From: Apis mellifera
Taxonomy: Eukaryota > Arthropoda > Insecta > Hymenoptera > Apidae
Assembly (NCBI RefSeq): GCF_003254395.2
Contig: NC_037650.1
Coordinates: forward strand, 4,275,001-4,339,000
Direction of reading: 5' to 3'
DNA: 64,000 nt
Position numbers and translations under genes: made by a program. Shown one piece after another: positions 27,233 through 37,700 of this stretch. The notes under the pieces were generated by a model that had not been told where the DNA came from, ran no database searches, and saw only the letters and a program-made list of their open reading frames with translations. The number at the start of each line of letters is the position of its first letter. Within the stretch, counting starts at the first letter, position 1.

Positions 27233-27359
27233 CTTCACAGGAACCGTCAATTTCACGACGATTTGCACCCGCGGGAATTCGTCTTCACGTGCAACGAGTG
27301 ACCGTTCACGAAAAAAGCTCCAACAAAAAGGAGGGTCGGTTTGAGGAGAGAGGGAAGAG

Positions 27360-27368
<9 letters not shown>

Positions 27369-27391
<23 letters not shown>

Positions 27392-27398
27392 AGAAGAA
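27369..27398 (+). repeat. (AAG)n microsatellite
   Basis: About ten AAG units at the end of a longer purine tract (27330-27398). Confidence 0.9.
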
Positions 27399-28377
27399 AA
27401 CAGGTACCGATGACCGCGGCACGTCGCGTGACGGAAGAACCCATGATCACAGGCACACGCACGCGCGTATTTGCATCTTGCATTCGCGTCTATTCACGAT
27501 GAAAAAAACCAAAAATTTGTTAACTAACCCGAGAAATAATCTACCTATTCAAGACTGAGAAGAGTGCTGACTCTTGGAACTCAAGAAACAACTCTACGCT
27601 CTACGAAACGAATTCGACGATTTTTAATCGGTGTTAAATTCGTTGGATGATCCATCAACGTCGTTGTAACATCTCTGTAATAAAATAAACAAAATAAATT
27701 AAATCGAATAATTCGAATTTACCGTGGATTATCAACGATCCTGTTGTGACGATTTTTGCGAATTTTTGCATCATAACGCATGAAGGTAACAGCAGCATCT
27801 GAGGATGTAGCAATTACGTCTGAACTCCTTGCCACAGATGGACGGGACCGCAACCACGGAACGCCCCTTGCGTTACACACATGTTACAAGTTCCCTTCTG
27901 TCCTTCTTCCCTTTCCTCCTTGCCCCTCTCCCCTCCCCTTGCTGCTCATTCCTTCCTGACCGAATTAATGTTCGTACGGTCAGCACGAAAAGACGCTCCT
28001 GTGGGAACAGCGAGACGCGGCTTTGTCCATCCTGGTCGGGGAACGCCTTGGTGAACGATTACGGACGGGGGAGAAGGGGAAGTAAACTGGAGCAGGAACA
28101 CGAGTAGGAAGATGAACTTGGAGAACGGTTAATGAGGACAAGCTGAGTAACCAGCAAGGTAAACTAAGAGAGTATCAGCTGACAAGAGTTGCATTGCGCT
28201 TGCTATTCATTAGCTAGATAATCTTGTGTACAACGCTACTTGGAAACTGATACTGTATGAAATGAATGATAATTTAGACGGACGGATTGGTAAAAATTAC
28301 AAATCAATTACGAGATGAACCCGTCAATTCGAGTCTCTCGTTATGTTATTTCGTTTGTAAAAAAAATTCCGTTCCAG

Positions 28378-28435
28378 TTTCAATCGTGTATGCAAGATGA
28401 TCGCTGGATAACGGTGACCCTGAACAGCGCGGCAG
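28378..28435 (+). other. Candidate 58-nt exon, unknown gene
   Basis: The stretch lies between CCGTTCCAG (acceptor-like, ending 28377) and GGCAG|GTAACC (donor-like, 28435/28436). One of three frames is open across it (Phe-Gln-Ser-Cys-Met start, phase 1 exit). The pyrimidine tract before the acceptor is interrupted by an A-run. Weak candidate only. Confidence 0.2.
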
Positions 28436-31100
28436 GTAACCCCATAGCCGTGAACTTTCTTTTCTCGTGTGCCGTTGACAATGGAGAACCGACGATCGTC
28501 TCGCGGAGTTGTGCACGCGATGACCCGCGTACTTCCTGAGCACGCTTGAGGAGGAAACGTCCTAACGGGAGCAGTAGCCCGGCTTTCCGTTCCAAAACTT
28601 CGCCCTTTGTTCCACGACGTTTCACCGGCCCGTTCAAACTAGCCGAATAGAGACACGCGAGAAAGGAAATAGAAAAAAAAATAAAGGCGTGGACACGATT
28701 GTTTAAATCGTGGCGTGGGTTAAATCGAGCCCAGTTGGCCGACTAATTCACGCGATATTAAGCGTAAGTTGGTTACCTCTCGTCAAGAGGGCTCGTAACG
28801 CGCCCTGGAGGTCGTGAAAGGGGATGAGACGGGCAGTGAGGTGTATTCTGCCCGGCATAGTCGCGAGATTACAGGCCGGCTCGAGGCTGACTGCGATGTA
28901 AATCAATCTGCCACGGAACTTCCCCGAGGGCCTGGCTTCTAAACTGTTCGCTCTATGGCGAAAAGTGAATGGCAATCGTACGAGGTGTCGGATGTTCGAA
29001 ACTAAATTTTCTTATTGCCGCTCTCGTGCGTCAGCGCAACAACGTTTTCGAGCCTAGAGAAGAAACAAAAAAGGGAGAAAGCGTTAGATGAATGGCGGGA
29101 CTACCGTTGGTCGTGCATCAACTAGAAGAGGATCAACGACAAAATCGTGCCAGCTGCATTTATTGAAAATTACTCCTCGCGTGCGAGCCGCACGAAAATG
29201 AGACGGACGAGGGTGAAGAGATGCAGCCGATCCCAACGTACGATTATGCTAACCGAATGGCGCTTTCTTTAATAAGTTGAAACACTTTTAAGATGCAATA
29301 TATCATTGTATATGTATCGGCCCTCTGAATTTCTAATTTTATCTTCGAACGATAAACTAATGGATAATTTGATAAAATATCGAGTTTGATGAGAGAAAAT
29401 ACATATATACATATATATATAAATGGAGAACGGGGACGAAATTTCGACGTTTATTGATCTTTCTTACCGAAAATGACTAGCAGTGACTCGCAGTGAATCT
29501 TGCGCATCCGTAAAAGCGATTAATGAAAACACACGAAAGCAGAAAATATGGTTATTTAACGTCGTGACCCATTCAATTTTCTGGACTTTAATTCGGACGA
29601 TGGTCAATGTGTTTCATCATATGCCCTGAAGTCCTATATTCTTTGTGTGTAGAAAGAGGGATGTAATTATGAACCATCGAGGGATGTTTTCGTTTCCCGG
29701 TTTAATTAACGATATCCGTACAGTGGTCCAACGCTAGTCCCTTCAAAGCGGCGATTTCTTTAGCATGAACGAACAAAATGCTGCGTGAATATTCGTTATC
29801 GTACGTCGTGATTCGTGATTAATTTCTACAATGAGATATTAAATGAAATAGAATAAAGTACGAATATACATAGAATGAAGGATAACGAACGAAAGCGCAT
29901 TTTATATAGAGGATATTATAAAAACTATCACCTTAGTTTCTGGATATTTACGAAATTCTTCAAGTTAAGAACTCTGGAAAGGAAATTATCGCTTTAGGCG
30001 ATCGTGTCTCCGAGGAAGGCCATCGGCATATGCGGCTCGCGTGCATCAATGCAACTGTAGGATCGGCAGTAACAGGTGCAGATGCAGAGGAAGCAATCGT
30101 CAGCTCGACAGCCCGCGGTGCATGTGCGCCTATTATGATTTCTTTCGTAATTAGTTTCCCTTCTCTCGTTCTCTACGTTCCTCGTACGAGCGTCCGAATG
30201 CAGCTATTTATTTATTTCGTTGTGCATATGCACGGGCCGGCAAATTGTGTCCAATTCTTTGCCATTTGCGGTACTTATGTCACGTTTGGAAATACCTATC
30301 AACATAATCCTGAATCTTCCTTCAGAAATTTTATTACGTTTTTAACACATTCTTACACAATATTGCACATACTATTATTTAAAAGCGCATATCATTTCAC
30401 GTGTCATAATTTTGAGAATACCGCGAAAATTTCATCATTGCTCTTCGCGTTTCGTTCGCCGTTTATGACGATGTAGCAATTTACATGTTTGCATTAGTAT
30501 CAATAGGTAAATTGCTTACGCTTACAATTATTGTCGTTTCGAGTGAAAATTTATCGAAAATACGGTATATTACGGAAAACAATTAACGAAAGCTATGAAC
30601 TAGTAACTTAGTAAGTAATCCCCCTCTAAATTTATGACTTTTCATATTATATAAGTCATAAATTAAAATTTATTAAACTACGTTTTATAAGTTGACTGTG
30701 TACAATTAAAAAATACCTGTAAAATAGCTTCTCGATCCATCATCTGTTCATAGAAACGAGGTAATGTTTAAGTTATGGGATGGTCCTAAGATCTCGAGCT
30801 ACTACATATATCCGAGAAAGCATCTTGCCAAGGGATTTCACCGAGGGTTGGCTGTTTGCGCCTCTCGACAAATAAGGGGAAGTCGTTATCCTCTGGATGG
30901 GAGGAGTAATTAACTGCTTCTACCTCCTTTCTATCCGTCCCACCTCTCACCCAGTATCCTTCCTTTCCGGCTTCGGCTTCTACTCGAAAGAGCAGACTTA
31001 AGGAGACCCGCTTAGGCTTTCACGCGGTCGTGTCTTCATTATTCACGCTAATCTGCTTTTGCCTCCTATTACCCCTACCGCCTCGATCTTGCTCCCTTTC

Positions 31101-32264
31101 TCTTCAAAACTCACTTCTCCCGGATAATTCGTTATTTATTTCATTATAAATACTAATCAAATCTTGGATATTTTCTTCAAATTGTATCTATACTAAGAAA
31201 AGCAAAGAATAGAAAATCGATTAAGTAAAAGACTACTACGGATTTTAATGTAACGGAAATTGTGTTAATCTCACAAATTTTGTTAACGCGATATTTCCAA
31301 TTTCGACGCAAGCTATAAAAAGAAACCCCACAGTGTTCGTCAAATTCTGACAAATTGTTTTCTTTATTAACTGGTAATGCCGACAAACGTTGAACCAGAG
31401 GACCCCGACTGCGATAATCCTTCATTAATCTTTGGTCGTTGATTGATCGTTATAATTGATTGGCGGCTCGAACGAATGAACGACTGAGATAAGATTTCTA
31501 ATGTCTTTTCTGATTAAAATTTTGTGATAAAATAATTACAATTAAATATGGATACAATAAAATATTATATAATTTCTAAGTATAGATATTTCTAAAGAAA
31601 AGATTCAATATTTGGAAATTGAATGAGAAGCGAATGAAATAAGATCTCCTAAAAACATCTACTCTGAAAAATATAAAATTTAAATTGATAAATTTTTTAC
31701 ATATTAAGCTTTGAAATATTTTACTAATTTACAATTATTTACAAATACACCATATATAAGTACGTAGTAGGTGTATTCGATTTATCCAAATTATAATATA
31801 AATTTTACTAAAAATTATATATTTCCTGTAAAAATGCAATATTCATTATTTTGATATTTAAACAAATACATGCGAATTATTAATTTACTCGTATTTGATA
31901 AAATAATTCTGAAATAAAAAAACGACCTCGTAAATAGTTAAATATTTCAATTTTAAAACGTTGTTTAAAATTTTTTAATTTAACTTTAAGATTTTTAAAT
32001 CAAGGAATCTTCTTCTGGAAAATAAATTGACCTAAAACTAGCAAAAATAAATGATATCAGTTTTTCAATTTTTTAATCATTACGTAACTGTGAAAAAAAC
32101 ATGTTCAAAATAATTAAGAATATAAACTAAAATTCTAGAAAAATTATTTTCATTTATCTATCTAAAAACATTTTTGCATATTAAAATTTTTCTATTGATA
32201 ATACACCATTACTGCATCAAAACTCATACATTACAATATAAATGCACAACTTATATATATAATT
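31101..32264. other. AT-rich intergenic spacer
   Basis: From about 31.1 kb the DNA becomes very AT-rich with many short stop-filled frames. Nothing beyond spacer and the 3' flank of the prohibitin gene is visible. Confidence 0.7.
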
Positions 32265-32270
32265 TTTATT
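32265..32270 (-). terminator. Poly(A) signal AATAAA, PHB1
   Basis: AATAAA on the minus strand 14 nt past the prohibitin stop codon. Probable polyadenylation signal giving a very short 3' UTR. Confidence 0.6.
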
Positions 32271-32283
32271 CGAGTTTATATTT

Positions 32284-33271
32284 TTACTGCGGTAAGTTAA
32301 GTAGAACATTTTGACCTGGGGGCAAATAAGCTACTTGACGAGATCTAGAAAGATTATGAGCTATGTCTTCTGCAGCTTCAATTCTTCTAAGTTCAACTAA
32401 ACCATCGCCTGCTTCACCAAGGGACTTTGCAATTAAACTCGCGGCTTGGGCATCTCCTTCTGCACTAATAATAGCAGCTTTCTTATGCTGTTCTGCTTTT
32501 TCTACTAAGAAACGGGCCTTTTCTGCTTCTTGCTGTGCTACTTGCTTCATTTCCACAGCTTGAGTAAATTCTTTTCCAAAGGTTAAATGTGTCTGAAATA
32601 AAAAAGATTATAAAATCAAATAAAGTATTATTCCATATATCGGCTAGAGAACAACAACAATTATGATGTACTTACAATAGAAATATCATCTAAAATTAAT
32701 CCAAATTGCGTAGCTCTTTCTGTTAAATCTTCCCTAACCTTTTGAGAGACGATCTCCCTCTGCGTGATTAATTCTCCTGCATCAAACTGAGCAACTACTG
32801 CTTTTAATACTTCATTTGTAATAGATGGCAATACTCTCTCAGCATAGTCTATACCAAGAACGGTATAGATCTTCGGCAAAGAATCTGGTATGGGTCTGAA
32901 GAGAATACGAAGTGTGATGTTTACGTTTTGCAGATCTTTACTTCCAGTGATTACAGGAATATTCCTTGGTCTAGATCGAACATCAAATATGATAGGTCTC
33001 TGTACCCAGGGAATAATAAAATGTGTTCCTTCTCCTACAACTTGGTTTTTTATTCCAGTAAATCTATCAAAAATAACAGCTCTATGGCCTCCATCAACTA
33101 AAACAGATAATTCAAAAAAAATTATAAATAAAATTCAATATATATCTCACAATAACTTCGTCATAATAATAAATGTATAAACTAACCATTGTATAAAGCA
33201 TTATTAGCAACGATACCAGTCAAAGTTAAACCCAGACCGAGTTGTCCTAATCTATTCCAAAACATAGCCAT
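32284..33271 (-). CDS. PHB1: Prohibitin-1 (PHB1)
   Basis: Inner-membrane mitochondrial scaffold that forms ring complexes with PHB2 and protects respiratory-chain subunits and cristae (family knowledge). Coding exons are 33187-33271, 32676-33097 and 32284-32592, all with GT-AG introns; they join to 271 residues against 272 in human PHB1. Visible family blocks: the N-terminal hydrophobic anchor (residues 8-25), VDGGHRAVIFDR, the stretch ending VITGSKDLQNVNITLRILFRP, FDAGELITQRE, THLTFGKEF and the coiled-coil QVAQQEAEKARF. The sequence is PHB1 rather than PHB2 by GEGTHF and the C-terminal LLNLPQ. A 5' UTR portion continues to 33285, where an acceptor (TTTCAG) implies an upstream untranslated exon. 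Drosophila counterpart: l(2)37Cc. Confidence 0.98.
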
Positions 33272-33702
33272 TTTTAATAAAATACCTGAAATAAAAATAA
33301 AAAATCATTTGAATAAAAAAAAAATAGATAAAATGTATGATGCAACACTAACTAATTTAATTAAAAGCGTGATCAAACAACTTTAACCTATAAATTAATA
33401 ATATTATAATATGAATTTAAATAATACGAAATAAACGTGAATCATTATTTTTATCGAATTATAAAGACATAATTATATCAAAGAAGATAGTATTTGATCA
33501 ATCTATGTTACAAAAACAAGTAAAATACTTAAAAATGCTATAAAAAAACCAACCACATGCGGTCTCAATCGAATCGGTATATAAATAAAAATACGTATAA
33601 TTAAAAATAGAAAATACTATTATATTAAGTAATAATTAACGTTTTTCAAATTGATATAGTTTATTCTTACGTAATAAATGCTGTCTTTCGAATAAGAACT
33701 CA

Positions 33703-33800
33703 CTTTTCTTCTCGTATTGCGTATGGGTGTCGGCAAAAGTAAGATGGAGTCTAGCCAAATTTCAAGCAAGTCGACAATAGCGCCACTTAGCTTTTCGGAG
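33703..33800 (-). other. Probable 5' untranslated exon of PHB1
   Basis: On the minus strand AGAAGAAAA|GTGAGT gives a donor at 33702/33703 that can pair with the acceptor at 33286/33287 just before the prohibitin ATG. The block is richer in GC than the surrounding spacer, as expected of a transcribed leader or promoter. The upstream end is a guess. Confidence 0.5.
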
Positions 33801-34291
33801 GTAAATTTAAAATGCAAATATTACGAATAAAGAAATATAGAACAGTCGCAATATTCAATATATATGGAAAATAATTAAAATTTAAATGAGATTACATATA
33901 TCAAGTTATATATTATATAATTTATACTTCAGAGTTTTATTCTAGAGTTTTATTTTATTATTTTTTTTTATTATTTTCTTTCCATAAAGTATTTTAATAT
34001 GTAATTCACTCGAGAAATTTATTGATTTATCAGAAGAGGTTAGTACATCATTATTTTCATTACGTGAAATTAATTTAATATTAAATAAATTAAATTTTTT
34101 ATTCTTTTTAAATTCTTTTTAATGGTCTTGATGCAATGCTTATTAAAATATTAAAAAATTATTGCCACATTACATTTATTTATGTAATACAGATTTTTAA
34201 TATAAGCGTGTATATTATTCTTGTCAATGAACACACAAAAATTATATTATTCCGATTTTTGCAAAATTAATAATAACGAAAAAAAATAATC
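33801..34291. other. AT-rich spacer
   Basis: Very AT-rich sequence between the prohibitin leader and the tRNA; no coding or structured feature seen except the T-run (minus strand) at 34281-34287 that would end tRNA transcription. Confidence 0.65.
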
Positions 34292-34308
34292 CGCCCCCGG
34301 GTGGGCTC

Positions 34309-34345
<37 letters not shown>

Positions 34346-34365
34346 GCCGATTGCGCCACGGAGGC
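34292..34365 (-). tRNA. tRNA-Asn (anticodon GUU)
   Basis: A 74-nt cloverleaf on the minus strand: acceptor arms GCCTCCG and CGGGGGC (one G-T pair), D arm with GCGC/GCGC, anticodon stem TTCGG/CCGAA with loop CTGTTAA (anticodon GTT), variable loop AGGTT, and T arm GGTGG-TTCGAGC-CCACC. The discriminator base is G. There is no intron and no encoded CCA, as expected for a eukaryotic nuclear tRNA. A run of seven T on the coding strand a few bases downstream is the pol III terminator. Internal A and B boxes (GGCGCAATCGG, GGTTCGAGCCC) match. Confidence 0.97.
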
Positions 34366-34754
34366 CACGTGACGAACGTGTGCAAATTATAAAATTTAAA
34401 ATTCATTATATTTAAATTTCTTTTTCTTATATTTATAAGATAAATTTTAACATTTCTTTTTCTCTTTTAATTTTATCATTTCTTTTTCTCTGATAATTAA
34501 TATGATACAAATATATACGTATATCGTATATTATAATAAAAACAAAAATTAATGATAATCTTTGTAAAAAATTAAAAATTTTCCAAAGTAAAATTTTATT
34601 TTTTTATTCTTTGTAACTACATCATCATTCCATATTATCCTAAAAAGAAATTATTGATTGTTAATATAATTATAATATTAAAATCAATAACTGCTGCTAA
34701 ATAATGACACTAAACATATTTCATAAGATGGAAAATATGATTAGATGATTTCAT
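34366..34754. other. AT-rich spacer
   Basis: Short AT-rich region between the tRNA and the 3' end of the vitellogenin-like gene. Nothing supportable seen. Confidence 0.6.
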
Positions 34755-34759
34755 TTTAT

Positions 34760-34765
34760 TTTATT
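34760..34765 (-). terminator. Poly(A) signal overlapping the stop codon
   Basis: The minus strand reads TAATAAAATAAA, so one AATAAA (34760-34765) overlaps the TAA stop (34764-34766) and a second follows at 34755-34760. If used, the 3' UTR would be only about 20-30 nt. Confidence 0.55.
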
Positions 34766-37700
34766 AGAGATATGAAACACTATGTACGTCTGGAACTTCA
34801 TCTTTATGCATAACATCCATGTTACCACAGATTCCAGTTACTCGACTCTGAAGATCAGTATGCAGAGAAACAGTCACACTGTCTACTTTATAGAAAATAT
34901 GAACTGGTATCGTTTGTGAATCAATTACTACATAGTTATAGGCAGTGGTTAATCTGTATAAAAAAAAAATATATATATATATTATAATTATAATATACAG
35001 GTAGAAATATCTTTAAAAAATGAAATTAAAACAGAATAAATTTATTGAAAAATTAAGTTTACCTCATAGGATAAGAATGTGACTCGTTCTCGGATACTGT
35101 AATACCTTTTTGATAATCATCAATAATTTTATTATCTATTTTCACAGATACTTTTGCCTCAAGAGGCATAATTTCCATTTCATGTTCACCGATATAAACT
35201 CTTAAAGCCAATTTCTTATTTTGTACTAATTTCACAAAGATGCTATACGTATGATGTATGTGATCACCAGACATCAAGATCCATTCGTCTGATCTGATAA
35301 ATTGAATGACACCATTCCAATTAATAGTGATGGCATCGTTAATAGTAGGATTAAGAAGTCGAGGATAAATTGTGCACAATCCTACAGACAAAAATGTAAA
35401 AATATGTTTAGCAATTCAGCATAATAATTGCAATTTCTATAATGATAAATAATTAAAGAGGCTCACTAATTTTTTCATTGAAATAATCATTCAATATCGA
35501 CGTAGAGTAATGAATATTATTCATCCACATATTCCAAACTGGATTACCAAATGGTAATTGAACTAATTCGTAACTGTGTGTCGGAGTTGTAACAGCCGCA
35601 TTAAGAACGGATGTCAAGTATGGGAATTCTAAGACAATCTTCGCGTTTCCAGGCTGTACATGATTCCAAGTATGTTTCATATGATCGAAGAAAACAGCAC
35701 GCAATTTATCATGAACTATATTTACAACCGACATTATTTGCTGAGGTACCTATAAAATAAATAATAAAAATTATTCCCATTAAACTATCATCGCTATCAA
35801 TCTTAAACTATAAAAAAATTTACCTTTCTTACGGTCATATCTAAAGTATATTTCCTCAAAGTTGAATGAAGTATATCTTCTTCAATGCATTCTTTAGTCT
35901 TAGGAACTTTCGAACTCTTGGTATGGAACAAAGGATTCTGACTTTGATTGTAACATTCAATATACATGCTGTCATAGCTCATTTGATTCTTTTGTTCTTC
36001 TAACATTTCGCCTTTCATGATGATTGTGACATCCATTTCATCGCGTACACACTTATCTTCTTTCGTTTGTCCCATAGTAATCGTCATTTTTGTATTAGTT
36101 TCCTTCTTTCCATTAACTGTTAATAAATCATCAGTAATCTCTGGATATTCATTCTGTGCCTCAATACATATCTAAAAGAATATATCGAATATTCTTCTAC
36201 TGAAAAAATGCTTCACTTAGGAATTTTAATTCTTACAAACCTTTAAATTTTTCTCTTCTGGTATGGTACGAGTAATCATAATTCTCATACTATTATTAAC
36301 ATGTCCCTGAGACAATACAATGTTAAGATTCATATCCCATTGTCTTATAGATTCATTAGTGGAAGCTGCTTTAGCATTTAAATTTCCACGAATATCGATT
36401 CTCTTACTGCGTAAAAGATCCATTTTTTGTGTCTCGTGAAAATCTTGAATGCTAACTTTTCCAATTAAGTCGATCTAATGAAAAAAAAAAAAAAAATATT
36501 AAAAGAAAAATACATGCGTATTCTGATCGGTTATTATAAAACGTGAAAGAATTTTTTCAATTTACCACCGAAGTAGGATAAATGATACTTGGTTCGACTT
36601 TATAAACGAGAGAACAACTTTTTCCTTGTCCCAAAATTATATCGTTCATTATTTTATGACGGAACGCTATAACAGCCTGTATCCTGTATAACGAAAAATA
36701 AATTTTTGTATTACTCTTTTTCCTTGTTTTTTTCTTTATCATTACTTAAATTCAATACTCACATACTGTTTTCGATTGTCTTTGACTCTGAAAGTCCTAT
36801 AAGCCATTCATCCACGAGAGAAACCGGAATAAAATCATTGTCGCAATGATATTGCATCTTAAATCGAGTTCCAATATCCTTCGAATCGAAAGTATTCTCG
36901 TACGTTCTCAAATTGACGTTATTAGTAACAACTTCATAATGATGGCAAGTAGAGCAAGACTTTTTCAACAGGTCATGCTGATCGTTCAAAACGGTGATAT
37001 AATTTTTACCGTGAATCGATATTCCTGCAACCGAGAAATCCGTAACCGGCAATCTTGGCCACGTAACTTTAAGACTCTTCGTTTTCCAGTTCCAGCCAAT
37101 GGTCATCTCACATGGTGCAACGATATCGAAAGACGACGTCTTGTGAACAGAGTGCCATACATCAGCTACAGGATTGTAAATTGACATCGTGTGTTCGCCG
37201 TGCATCCATTGCTGGTATTTAATTTTTGGTTTCAAGATTAAAAGATTTTTATCTTCGGAGACTTCGAAGCTTCCTACGAGGGAGAACAAAGAAGGTATTT
37301 TCGTTGACAAAATGGCTGGTACACCGAGATCAGTGGTTACGTGCATTTCGTGATAATCGTGATATAAAACGGTCTGCCAATTGACGACGTCCATGTATTC
37401 GGTGATCAATCTTTTCCACTGTTTCAATTCGTTGAGAATTTTCTGCCAATTATTCTTGGTGCAATGGAATATCGAAACAACATTGTCGTTCATCGTTAAA
37501 ATCACATTAACATTAACATCTTTAATTTTCGGCATGATCTTAGCCGCTGAAATTAATACGTTTTTCACGTTGTCGTTTTTGATCGCTTGTACGACATTGC
37601 CGAACACATTTTCATCGATATCCTTGACAATCTCGCTCAAACCATCTATATTCCAATGGATCTATGATATATGGAAATATAATTAGATGATATTACAAAG

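Larger units (their letters stand above)
27233..31100. other. Non-coding transition zone
   Basis: Composition drifts from GC-rich to AT-rich. It contains an (AAG)n repeat (27369-27398), a possible short exon at 28378-28435, a GC-richer patch at 28490-28980 and a pyrimidine-rich GC patch at 30885-31110. The 148-codon frame at 30030-30476 is Phe/Val/Thr-rich without recognisable domains and is probably chance. Confidence 0.5.

Noticed and set aside
30030..30476. 148-codon open frame starting MRLACINATVG
   Set aside because: No domain, no splice context, hydrophobic random-looking composition in transition DNA.
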